64,000 bases of DNA from Pseudomonas laurylsulfativorans. GTDB taxonomy: Bacteria > Pseudomonadota > Gammaproteobacteria > Pseudomonadales > Pseudomonadaceae. Positions 1-6,616 of the stretch are shown one piece after another (within the stretch, counting starts at the first letter, position 1; every line of letters begins with the position of its first letter). A program made the translations under genes and the position numbers. Under the pieces are notes generated by a model. The model did no database searches, was not told the origin of the DNA, and was given only the letters and a program-made list of their open reading frames with translations. The DNA lies in the NCBI RefSeq assembly GCF_002906155.1, contig NZ_MUJK01000005.1, positions 186,001 through 250,000 on the forward strand. Direction: 5' to 3'.

Positions 1-10
1 GCAGAGTCAT
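1..10 (-). CDS. amtB: AmtB ammonium transporter, first codons only (partial)
   Basis: Only ATG-ACT-CTG-C lies inside the window, reading M-T-L from position 10 on the minus strand. The sequence AGGAG stands a few bases upstream as a ribosome binding site. The call rests on position: glnK lies immediately upstream on the same strand, and glnK-amtB is the usual Pseudomonas operon for ammonium uptake at the inner membrane. Pseudomonas AmtB proteins commonly begin M-T-L. Nothing more of the protein can be seen. Confidence 0.55.
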
Positions 11-45
11 ATTGTTTTCTCCTGGGGCGTTGGGTTTGTGGCGGC

Positions 46-384
46 TTAGATAGCGTCGGTATCGGTTTCGCCGGTACGGATGCGAATCGCCTGTTCCAGA
101 TTGACCACGAAGATCTTGCCGTCACCGATCTTGCCGGTGTTGGCAGCCTTGGTGATGGCCTCGATTACCCGGTCCAGATCCTTGTCGTCGATGGCGACGT
201 CGATCTTCACCTTGGGCAGGAAATCGACCACGTATTCCGCGCCGCGATACAGCTCGGTGTGACCCTTCTGCCGGCCAAAGCCTTTGACTTCAGTGACGGT
301 AATGCCCTGCACGCCGATCTCGGACAGCGACTCGCGTACGTCGTCCAGTTTGAACGGCTTGATGATGGCAGTGACTAGCTTCAT
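46..384 (-). CDS. glnK: GlnK, PII nitrogen-regulatory protein
   Basis: A trimeric PII signal protein of 112 residues, the usual family length. It reports nitrogen and 2-oxoglutarate status and blocks AmtB when ammonium is plentiful. The PII fold runs from MKLVTAIIKPFKLDDV to the end. Tyr51, the uridylylation site, sits in the T-loop sequence ELYRGAEY at residues 44-51. The start at 384 is chosen over a longer upstream reading because it gives the canonical MKLV N-terminus and is preceded by GGGAGAGAG. amtB begins 36 bases downstream on the same strand, so the two form an operon. A GG-N10-GC element about 200 bases upstream suggests sigma-54 control. Confidence 0.97.
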   Translation of the reverse strand: MKLVTAIIKPFKLDDVRESLSEIGVQGITVTEVKGFGRQKGHTELYRGAEYVVDFLPKVKIDVAIDDKDLDRVIEAITKAANTGKIGDGKIFVVNLEQAIRIRTGETDTDAI

Positions 385-591
385 GAAAACTCTCTCCCGA
401 ATTGGTGGACTTGCCCCAGGAAAACAAACCCGTCTCAAGTCTAAGCGCAGTGCCTGGCTTTGTAACGCATCGTCGGCCCTACCTGCCCGTCCGACGCCAG
501 CTAACCGCTCCTTGCGAAACACTCCCCGCGTTTCGCCTGGCGCACTGCATTCGTCACAGCGACTGCATCAGTGCATGGGTCACCAGCAACT

Positions 592-608
592 AAGCAGAAA
601 GCTTGCCA
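592..608 (-). promoter_or_regulatory. candidate sigma-54 (RpoN) promoter of glnK-amtB
   Basis: On the minus strand the sequence reads TGGCAAGCTTTCTGCTT. The invariant GG and GC are separated by exactly 10 bases, as in the -24/-12 consensus TGGCAC-N5-TTGCW. It would start a transcript near 582, leaving a leader of about 200 bases before glnK. glnK-amtB operons of pseudomonads are known NtrC/RpoN targets. No start site has been measured here. Confidence 0.6.
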
Positions 609-683
609 TCTCCACAAAATTGACTGTTTTCAAGCCTTTACCGGCGGATGGTGGATACTTCTCGACAACACCCGGCACGTTAC

Positions 684-744
684 GCACAACAACGGTGCGA
701 CGCCGTCCGTCCCCATGCGCGAAAACCGTGCACCACTTGCCCGC
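684..744. promoter_or_regulatory. candidate NtrC enhancer sites
   Basis: GCACA-N5-GGTGC at 684-698 and a TGCACCA half-site near 728 resemble the NtrC dyad TGCACC-N5-GGTGCA. They lie about 80-130 bases upstream of the glnK sigma-54 element, a normal enhancer distance. The match is imperfect. Confidence 0.4.
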
Positions 745-803
745 GCAAATGACTATAGACACTGCGTGATACACTGCCCGTCATTGTTTCCAGGACATTG
801 CCC

Positions 804-1064
804 ATGCTCGCGCCAAAAGACTTCCTCGACGCCTTGACCGGCACCGCCTCTCGCCTCTTCAGCGGCGATACGCCTCTGCCGAAAGCCGAAATCGAAAGCC
901 AGTTCAAAATGTTGCTACAAAGCGGCTTCAGCAAACTGGATCTGGTCAGTCGGGAAGAGTTCGATAGCCAGATGGTTGTACTGGCGCGCACGCGGGCGCG
1001 GCTGGAGGCTCTTGAAACGAAGGTCGCGGAAATGGAAGCGAAGCTGAATCCGCCAACCGAGTAA
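804..1064 (+). CDS. ubiK: UbiK-family ubiquinone biosynthesis accessory factor
   Basis: A protein of 86 residues beginning MLAPKDFLDAL, of the YqiC/UbiK (BMFP) family. These small trimeric, membrane-associated proteins assist the Ubi complex in aerobic ubiquinone synthesis. The N-terminal half is amphipathic. The C-terminal half from about residue 55 (TRARLEALETKVAEMEAKL) is a coiled coil, as the family requires. AGGA eight bases before the ATG supports this start over the TTG two codons upstream. It stands alone between glnK (divergent) and the accessory stretch. Confidence 0.9.
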   Translation: MLAPKDFLDALTGTASRLFSGDTPLPKAEIESQFKMLLQSGFSKLDLVSREEFDSQMVVLARTRARLEALETKVAEMEAKLNPPTE

Positions 1065-1094
1065 CCCATCAATCCCGCTTTGAAACACAGCCCC

Positions 1095-1166
1095 CTGTAG
1101 GAGCTGCCGAAGGCTGCGATCTTTTGATCCCAAGCCCCGCAAAAATCCCGGCTACGTCCTACAAAC
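1095..1166. repeat. REP-type palindromic repeat (TGTAGGAGCTGCC type), copy 1
   Basis: The ends TGTAGGA and TCCTACA are inverted. The interior (GCCGAAGGCTGCGATC) matches a common Pseudomonas intergenic repeat type. A diverged copy lies at 2214-2265, followed by the same downstream sequence. Confidence 0.7.
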
Positions 1167-1279
1167 ATCACACCGCCGTCCGATTGCGTCGCGAAGTATC
1201 CGATCTCTATGCTCATCCCCAGCTGAATATTCAGCACCGGGTTTGGCGACCTGGATAGCATCCGACACACCGCGACCAC

Positions 1280-1422
1280 ATTCGATTCAGGGAATTATCC
1301 CATCTCGAATTATGGCGGCTGTGCGTGGGAGACCTTCAGGTCTGCCGGTTTGTCCGGATGCACCGGTTCGCCAACCCGCGCGCAGCTGCCACCCTTTCGT
1401 TTGGCGACGAACAGAGGCAGCT
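1280..1422 (+). ncRNA. candidate structured leader RNA of the Bro-N gene
   Basis: Four consecutive stem-loops can be read. First, ATTCGA/TCGAAT enclosing GGGA-ATTA-TCCC (1280-1310). Second, AGACCT-TC-AGGTCT (1330-1343). Third, CCGG...CCGG (1345-1366). Fourth, AGCTGCC/GGCAGCT enclosing TTCGT-TTGGCG-ACGAA (1384-1422). The ribosome binding site and ATG follow. Sequence around the second and third stems recurs near 2380-2430. I recall similar leaders before small accessory genes in other pseudomonads but could not check this. Expression is not shown. Confidence 0.45.
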
Positions 1423-1449
1423 TCCTTCATACGCATCCGGAGTTGCAAA

Positions 1450-1971
1450 ATGGAAGAAAGCTATCTAATCCCTCACGTCTTCACCCGCCACAAACTCCAC
1501 CTCCACGCCCTCCTAATACAAAACCAACCCTGGTTCAGCGCCCGCGACCTAGGGCGACTTCTACGCATCTACCTCAACGACCGCCAAGTCCGAAAACTCG
1601 ACCCCGACCAATACCAAATAGCCAAAACCCTCATCCACGGACATATCGAAAACACCCTGCTAATCAGCGAATCCGGCGTCTACGCCATGCTCGTCTACCA
1701 CTACTGCCCCGAATACCGAGCATTGCGTGAATGGCTCACCCACGATGTCGTCCCCGCCCTGCGAGACGCCCAACACCCCACCACAATCGAGCGCCCACAA
1801 CTGAGCCTGCTCAATTGGCCGGAAATGTCGTTGAGCTTGCTGCACTGGAACAACCAGCCGTGGATTCGGCTGCAGGATGTGCCGCAGATGCTGCCTGATC
1901 AGGAGACTTCAAGGCCTGCTATCAGTTCGCCTTGGTGGAAAAGAGCTGCGAAGATGCTTCACGCATTTTGA
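1450..1971 (+). CDS. Bro-N domain protein (phage antirepressor-like)
   Basis: A protein of 173 residues. Residues 8-100 fit the Bro-N/antirepressor domain: an opening VFTRHKLHLHALLIQNQPWF, then a helical DLGRLLRI and a C-terminal end LREWLTHDVVPALRD. Bro-N proteins bind DNA and often occur in prophages or as stray accessory genes. The C-terminal part (LSLLHWNNQPWIRLQDVPQML and a WWKRAAK tail) is not a domain I can name. The ATG at 1450 is preceded by CCGGAG. The first 300 bases are very poor in G on the coding strand and use ATA, CTA and AAA codons, unlike the flanking core genes, which suggests transfer. No other phage gene is nearby. Confidence 0.75.
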   Translation: MEESYLIPHVFTRHKLHLHALLIQNQPWFSARDLGRLLRIYLNDRQVRKLDPDQYQIAKTLIHGHIENTLLISESGVYAMLVYHYCPEYRALREWLTHDVVPALRDAQHPTTIERPQLSLLNWPEMSLSLLHWNNQPWIRLQDVPQMLPDQETSRPAISSPWWKRAAKMLHAF

Positions 1972-2001
1972 ATAAAAACCCCACGCTTTGGCGTGGGGGT
2001 T
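1972..2001 (-). terminator. intrinsic terminator, minus-strand polarity
   Basis: AACCCCACGC and GCGTGGGGGTT form a 10-bp stem with a short loop. The run of A at 1974-1978 becomes a T-run after the stem on the minus strand, so it ends minus-strand transcription, that is, the HigA remnant rather than the Bro-N gene. Confidence 0.65.
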
Positions 2002-2145
2002 CAGCCAGAATTCCGGGGTAGTGTCCAGATAGATAGATAACCTCAGAGTCATATCAGCACTGACAGCCCGACGCTGGAGCACGATGTCGTTCACCGTAGG
2101 TGTCGACACATTCAACGCTTCCAGGCGATTACCCGGTGGAGATCG
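2000..2145 (-). pseudogene. remnant of a HigA-type (XRE) antitoxin gene
   Basis: The minus-strand translation EALNVSTPTVNDIVLQRR followed by AVSADMTLRLSIYLDTTPEF and WLN matches the C-terminal half of the helix-turn-helix of HigA-type antitoxins (typically VSRQTVNNIV...ISADMALRLSKYFGTTPEFWLN). The N-terminal start is missing: upstream codons PPGNRL resemble the family's HPGE region but no ATG or ribosome binding site precedes them. After WLN the frame runs into the terminator, so the usual tail is lost too. No HigB toxin gene is present. Confidence 0.65.
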
Positions 2146-2213
2146 AAGATCTACTTGGGGGCGAGACTGCTCGCGATAAAGTCGAAACGACCTTCAGATT
2201 TACCTGTAGGAAT

Positions 2214-2265
2214 TGCCGCAGGCTACGGTATTCAAGCCCGCAAGAATCCCGGCAACTTCCTACGA
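2214..2265. repeat. REP-type palindromic repeat, copy 2
   Basis: A diverged copy of the 1095-1166 element: TGTAGGAATTGCCGCAGGCT with the inverted end TTCCTACG. It is followed by the same flanking sequence as copy 1. Confidence 0.6.
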
Positions 2266-2430
2266 AGGTCTCATTCCCCGTCCGATTGCGCCGCAAAGCT
2301 CCGGTTCCTAAGCTCACTCCCAGTTAATTAGTCAGCAACGGGTATGGCGACTCGAGCAGCACCCGACGCACCGTGACCACCTTCAGGCCTACCGGCATTT
2401 CCGCAGGCTCCGGTTCGCCAATCCGCTTGA
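2266..2430 (+). repeat. second copy of the Bro-N gene leader sequence
   Basis: CCGTCCGATTGCGCCGC, TATGGCGACTCGAGCAGC, CCGACGCACCG-GACCAC and CTCCGGTTCGCCAATCCGC align in order with 1167-1375. The copy lacks the 52-base insertion and the last hairpin of the first one. It is followed by the exported-protein pseudogene instead of a Bro-N gene. Confidence 0.6.
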
Positions 2431-2528
2431 AAAATTTAAGTCCATGTTACATAGCTTAGATAATAGTTTGTAATGATCACAACTTTTAAAATGGAATACT
2501 GTTACCAACACCACAAGGAGCAACACCC

Positions 2529-2812
2529 ATGAAAATATCCAAGTCTTTAATTGTCGCTTTCGCATTGACTGCATTTCACATAAGTTCAGCGGTTGCTGGG
2601 CCGCCTGTTACAGTCACATTCAAGAACCTTGGAACACAGACTTCTACGTATACCCCCATAACGGACAACGAAGCACCCCTGGCTTTGGCGCAAGCAAAAT
2701 TCCAAAATGGAATAATACGGCCACGCCTAGTGGCGGGGCGACCTGCACCATAAAGGTAACTAAAACAAATCCGTCCACCTATGCTTGGTCAGTAGTAATC
2801 ACAATGAAGTAA
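2529..2812 (+). pseudogene. small exported protein, frame-disrupted
   Basis: The frame opens at ATG 2529 behind AAGGAG, with a signal peptide (MKISKSLIVAFALTAFHISS, then AVAG) and a mature start PPVTVTFKNLGTQ. From about 2670 this frame degenerates and stops at 2753. From 2696 a different frame reads KIPKWNNTATPSGGATC and TIKVTKTNPSTYAW and SVVITMK to a stop at 2810-2812. The second part looks like the C-terminus of small secreted Pseudomonas proteins of about 140-150 residues that start like the first part. An internal deletion that shifted the frame best explains this. The function of the family is unknown to me. Confidence 0.6.
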
Positions 2813-2915
2813 AGCATGTAGCGGGTCTTAAGGGGCTTGTAAGATCTTGCTAAAGCATCAACAGTCATTAGGCAACCTATCATGTTTTAGTCATCGAACA
2901 GGGAGTGGCAAAAAA

Positions 2916-3701
2916 ATGGTTAATTCACTAAACAATTTTGCAGTTTGCAGCAGCCAAACGTCAGCTGAAACAAAAAAATTGACAGAGACTCCCGGCAAAA
3001 ACCAAGGCGTGAGCCAAAACACACCCCAAGGTCCAATTGGCAACGTACTAGATAGTAGTACCGTTTCCACGCTAGCTAGCCAATTGAGCGAAGCCTCAGT
3101 ACGTGCACAGGCCCGGGATGCACGCCTAACTAGAACGGAACTGAGTGGGATGGCTAAAAACACATTCAACGAGTTGGACAGCGGTCATTATACTGCCAAC
3201 AAATCAAAACACGACTCTGAAGTTCCCGACACAGATAATGCCGAATTATTAGCGCGCGCCAAAAGTGCGACAAAGTATACAAACGGGCTCGGAAAGAACC
3301 CGTTTTCGGGGATGCCCAGGGATCAGCTTGCTTTAATTACTTACGATGATAGCGGCACCTTTACCGTCAATGAAAGGCGGGCAGCATTGGAAGAATCAGC
3401 CAAGCAAGAATTTGCATGGCGACAGAAAGTGGTGGCCGAAGCAGAATATGAATATAACAACACCGGAAAACTCACCAAATTCTTCCAAAGCGTCCTTGAT
3501 CATTACAAGGGACTTCCCTTAGTGGAGCAAGCACAGTATCCCGACAACTATGAAACAAAACTGCAGGAGTGGATTGATTTGGACTTCAACTATTTCACGC
3601 ATATTGCAGAAGGCAAAAACAAGCTGGATATCGAAAATTTCGTAAGTAAGGTGCTGACGGGCAACAGCAGTTTATTTGACAACGCGACATCTTCCAAATA
3701 A
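2916..3701 (+). CDS. hypothetical protein, 261 aa
   Basis: I do not recognise a domain. The protein starts MVNSLNNFAVCSSQTSAETK behind GGGAG; a longer reading from 2847 lacks a binding site. The first 100 residues are Ser/Thr/Gln-rich and look disordered. Residues from about 110 on are helical and charged, with a central LLARAKSATKYTNG, DQLALITYDDSGTFTVNERR and FFQSVLDHYKGLP. I recall proteins with this central pattern as unassigned in other Pseudomonas genomes. No signal peptide or membrane segment is seen. The gene is AT-richer than its core neighbours, like the rest of this accessory stretch. Confidence 0.75.
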   Translation: MVNSLNNFAVCSSQTSAETKKLTETPGKNQGVSQNTPQGPIGNVLDSSTVSTLASQLSEASVRAQARDARLTRTELSGMAKNTFNELDSGHYTANKSKHDSEVPDTDNAELLARAKSATKYTNGLGKNPFSGMPRDQLALITYDDSGTFTVNERRAALEESAKQEFAWRQKVVAEAEYEYNNTGKLTKFFQSVLDHYKGLPLVEQAQYPDNYETKLQEWIDLDFNYFTHIAEGKNKLDIENFVSKVLTGNSSLFDNATSSK

Positions 3702-3750
3702 GTCATTACAACTAGTCGACAATTTTTAATCCATTCGAGCATTGCAATAG

Positions 3751-3782
3751 CTGTGACGAGAGAGCTTGCTCCCTCGCCACAG
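3751..3782. repeat. REP-like hairpin
   Basis: CTGTGACGAGAGAGC and GCTCCCTCGCCACAG nearly pair, forming a short REP half-element upstream of yifB. Confidence 0.55.
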
Positions 3783-3920
3783 AGGCTAATACTTTGCCCG
3801 TCGCACTCTCGCAACATCCTGCGAACATTCCTTACTCACTCTGCACCACCAATACTTCGCTGCCCGACTACCCTTCACACAACCGTAGGAAGCGGTCCAA
3901 CGTCAGCTCAAGGAACGCCC

Positions 3921-5414
3921 ATGTCCCTCTCCATCGTCCACAGCCGCGCCCAGGTGGGCGTCGAGGCACCCGCCGTCACCGTTGAAGTCCACCTGGCCAA
4001 TGGTTTGCCATCCTTGACCATGGTCGGCCTGCCCGAGGCGGCGGTGAAGGAAAGCAAGGATCGGGTGCGCAGCGCGATCATCAATTCGGGGCTGCAATTT
4101 CCGGCGCGACGGATCACGCTGAATCTGGCGCCGGCGGATTTGCCCAAGGATGGCGGGCGGTTCGATCTGGCGATTGCCTTGGGGATTCTCTCGGCCAGCG
4201 TGCAGGTGCCGACGCTGACACTGGATGACGTGGAGTGTTTGGGGGAGTTGGCCCTGTCAGGTGCGGTACGGGCAGTTCGAGGGGTATTGCCGGCGGCGTT
4301 GGCGGCGCGCAAGGCCGGGCGCTGGCTGATGGTGCCACGGGCGAACGCTGAGGAAGCGTGCCTGGCGTCGGGACTGAAAGTGATTGCTGTTGACCATTTG
4401 CTGGAGGCCGTCGCGCACTTCAACGGGCATACACCGATCGAGCCTTATGCTTCCGATGGACTGCTCTGCGCCAGCAAACCGTATCCCGATCTGAATGAAG
4501 TGCAAGGGCAGCTGGCGGCCAAGCGTGCGCTGCTGATTGCGGCTGCAGGCGCTCACAACCTGCTGCTCAGTGGCCCCCCGGGGACCGGAAAAACGTTGCT
4601 GGCGAGTCGCTTGCCAGGGCTGCTGCCGCCGCTGACCGAAAGCGAAGCGCTGGAAGTGGCGGCGATTCAATCGGTTGCCAGTTGTGTGCCCTTACGTCAC
4701 TGGCCACAGCGCCCGTTTCGCCAGCCCCATCACTCCGCCTCGGGCCCCGCTTTAGTGGGTGGCGGCTCGAAACCGCAACCGGGTGAAATTACCCTCGCCC
4801 ACCACGGCGTCTTGTTTCTTGATGAGCTTCCCGAGTTTGAACGCAGAGTATTGGAAGTCCTGAGGGAACCGATGGAATCCGGACATATCGTCATCTCGCG
4901 GGCGAAAGATCGCGTGCGCTTTCCGGCGCGTTTTCAACTGGTGGCGGCAATGAATCCGTGTCCCTGTGGATATCTTGGCGAACCCACTGGCCGCTGCTCT
5001 TGCACGCCGGACATGGTGCAGCGTTACCGCAACAAACTCTCGGGGCCGCTGCTCGACCGCATCGACCTGCATCTGACCGTCGCTCGGGAAGCCACGGCGT
5101 TGAATCCCATGGTCAAGCCAGGAGAGGACAGTGCCAGTGCTGCGGCGCTTGTCGCCGAGGCGCGAGAGCGCCAGCAGAAGCGTCAGGGTTGTGCCAATGC
5201 CTTTCTGGATTTGCCGGGACTTCGTCGGCACTGCAAGTTATCCACAGCCGATGAACACTGGCTGGAATCCGCCTGTGAACGACTGACCCTTTCACTACGC
5301 TCGGCGCACCGTTTGCTCAAGGTGGCACGGACCCTAGCGGATCTGGAGCAAGTTGATGCGATCAGCCGCGTGCATCTGGCGGAGGCGTTGCAGTATCGGC
5401 CGGCGACTCAATAA
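3921..5414 (+). CDS. yifB: YifB family Mg-chelatase-like AAA ATPase (ComM-like)
   Basis: A cytoplasmic protein of 497 residues, normal for YifB/ComM, a helicase-like AAA+ protein that helps branch migration during uptake and recombination of DNA. The N-terminal ChlI domain (MSLSIVHSRAQVGVEAPAV) is followed by Walker A GPPGTGKT near residue 217, Walker B VLFLDELPEF near 295, a four-cysteine segment CPCGYLGEPTGRCSC near 345 and the C-terminal Mg-chelatase helical domain. The ATG at 3921 has AAGGA eight bases ahead; the open frame extends upstream without a better start. It stands as a single gene, ending in a REP shared with the convergent LysR gene. Confidence 0.95.
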   Translation: MSLSIVHSRAQVGVEAPAVTVEVHLANGLPSLTMVGLPEAAVKESKDRVRSAIINSGLQFPARRITLNLAPADLPKDGGRFDLAIALGILSASVQVPTLTLDDVECLGELALSGAVRAVRGVLPAALAARKAGRWLMVPRANAEEACLASGLKVIAVDHLLEAVAHFNGHTPIEPYASDGLLCASKPYPDLNEVQGQLAAKRALLIAAAGAHNLLLSGPPGTGKTLLASRLPGLLPPLTESEALEVAAIQSVASCVPLRHWPQRPFRQPHHSASGPALVGGGSKPQPGEITLAHHGVLFLDELPEFERRVLEVLREPMESGHIVISRAKDRVRFPARFQLVAAMNPCPCGYLGEPTGRCSCTPDMVQRYRNKLSGPLLDRIDLHLTVAREATALNPMVKPGEDSASAAALVAEARERQQKRQGCANAFLDLPGLRRHCKLSTADEHWLESACERLTLSLRSAHRLLKVARTLADLEQVDAISRVHLAEALQYRPATQ

Positions 5415-5436
5415 GTGCTGAAACCGAGTCGCATCC

Positions 5437-5525
5437 CTCGCGGGCAAGCCCGCTCCCACTGACCCTGTGTCGTTCACGCAATGGCATATCGACGCCAATC
5501 CTGTGGGAGCGGGCTTGCCCGGCTA
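5437..5525. repeat. REP inverted pair
   Basis: TCGCGGGCAAGCCCGCTCCC and its inverse GGGAGCGGGCTTGCCCG are separated by about 40 bases. The pair lies between the convergent yifB and LysR genes. Confidence 0.85.
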
Positions 5526-5543
5526 GAAACCGAGGAAATCGTT

Positions 5544-6464
5544 TCAGCTCAGATGCACGACATCCGGCAATTCCATGGACCGGACTTCGTTTTGCAGAAA
5601 GTCGCTGAGCCGGCGCATACGCTCGCCGCCAGGCCGGGTTTTCGGCCATACCAGGTAATAACACTCGCCACTGGCAACGGCGGTCGGCCAGGGCAAACTC
5701 AAGCGGCCCTGGGCCACGTCCTCGGCCACCATCAGCAGATCGCCCATGGACACGCCATAGCCCCGGGCGGCGGCGATCATGCCCAGCTCCAGGGTATCGA
5801 ATACCTGTCCGCCCTTGAGCGAGACCTGTTCGGCCAGGCCCATGCGCTCCAGCCAGTTACGCCAGTCACGCCTGTCCGGCGTCGGGTGCAGCAACTCGGT
5901 GTTGCTCAGGCGTTCGACATCCCAGGGCTGGTCGCCCCGCAGGGTGGGCGCGCCGACCGGGATCAATTCCTCGGGGAAGAGGTAACTCGCCTCCCAGTCC
6001 GGTGGGAAATGTCCATTGCCCAACAGCACGGCGCAGTCGAACGGTTCGTCGTTGAAATCCACCGAGTCGACGTCCATCCACGCACTGGTCAATTGCACTT
6101 CGTTGCCCGGCTGCAAGTGGCGGAAGCGGCTGAGGCGCGCCAGCAACCAGCGCATGGTCAGGGTCGACGGGGCTTTCATGCGCAGAATGTCGTCTTCGGC
6201 GCGCAAGGTATTGCAGGCACGCTCCAGGGCGGTAAAACCTTCGCGAATACCCGGCAGCAGCAAGCGCGCCGACTCGGTCAGTTGCAGGTTGCGGCCACTG
6301 CGATGAAACAAGCGGCAGGCAAAATGCTCTTCGAGCGTACGAATATGCCGGCTCACCGCACTTTGGGTAATCGACAGCTCTTCGGCAGCGCGGGTAAACG
6401 AGCTGTGCCGCGCCGCCGCTTCGAATGCGCGCAGGGCATACAAGGGAGGAAGACGACGGGACAT
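5544..6464 (-). CDS. LysR-family transcriptional regulator (GcvA-like)
   Basis: A regulator of 306 residues. The N-terminal winged helix-turn-helix begins MSRRLPPLYALRAFEAAARH and contains AAEELSITQSAVSRHIRTLE. The rest is the periplasmic-binding-protein-like effector domain of the GcvA/AmpR group. The start at 6464 is preceded by TAGGAG. It is divergent from the MATE exporter, and a perfect GCATGA-N7-TCATGC palindrome (6514-6532) lies between them, so it probably controls the exporter and itself. The effector cannot be told. Confidence 0.9.
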   Translation of the reverse strand: MSRRLPPLYALRAFEAAARHSSFTRAAEELSITQSAVSRHIRTLEEHFACRLFHRSGRNLQLTESARLLLPGIREGFTALERACNTLRAEDDILRMKAPSTLTMRWLLARLSRFRHLQPGNEVQLTSAWMDVDSVDFNDEPFDCAVLLGNGHFPPDWEASYLFPEELIPVGAPTLRGDQPWDVERLSNTELLHPTPDRRDWRNWLERMGLAEQVSLKGGQVFDTLELGMIAAARGYGVSMGDLLMVAEDVAQGRLSLPWPTAVASGECYYLVWPKTRPGGERMRRLSDFLQNEVRSMELPDVVHLS

Positions 6465-6513
6465 TGGGAAAGCTCCTACTGCGGGGTTCGCCCACCCTAG
6501 CAGAAACTCTCCA

Positions 6514-6532
6514 GCATGAGTTTGAATCATGC
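6514..6532. promoter_or_regulatory. LysR-type operator palindrome
   Basis: GCATGA-GTTTGAA-TCATGC is a perfect 6-bp inverted repeat with a 7-base spacer. It contains the T-N11-A signature of LysR boxes. It lies 50 bases from the LysR start and 85 from the MATE start. Confidence 0.65.
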
Positions 6533-6616
6533 CATCCATCCTTTTTATCCCTTTGTGCAAACCGCGCAGAGCGCCGAGAATCGGTGTTTTGCTGTTCCCA
6601 TTGATAATCGAGCGTG

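Larger units (their letters stand above)
385..803. other. glnK/ubiK divergent intergenic region
   Basis: This 419-base gap holds no convincing gene; the open frames in it have no family features. It contains the candidate sigma-54 promoter and NtrC-like sites of glnK on the minus strand. At its right edge, CAGGA at 791-795 is the ribosome binding site of ubiK. Confidence 0.7.
1065..1449 (+). other. leader region of the Bro-N gene, with REP and several hairpins
   Basis: This 385-base gap after ubiK contains a REP (1095-1166), a stretch shared with 2266-2430, and a chain of inverted repeats ending 28 bases before the Bro-N start codon. The hairpins are at 1280-1310, 1330-1343, 1345-1366 and 1384-1422. 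I see no other gene in it. Confidence 0.7.
1972..2528. other. 557-base stretch with HigA remnant, repeats and a promoter region
   Basis: This gap holds a minus-strand terminator, a HigA-like antitoxin remnant on the minus strand, a REP copy, a second copy of the leader sequence seen before the Bro-N gene, and an AT-rich promoter-like stretch from about 2430. No intact gene is seen. Confidence 0.65.

Noticed and set aside
46..522. 158-residue reading of glnK with 46 extra N-terminal residues
   Set aside because: The extra part is not PII-like and the internal ATG at 384 has a good ribosome binding site and the canonical MKLV start.
4951..4995. Cysteine cluster in YifB as sign of a fusion
   Set aside because: The CPCG...CSC segment is a normal feature of YifB/ComM proteins.
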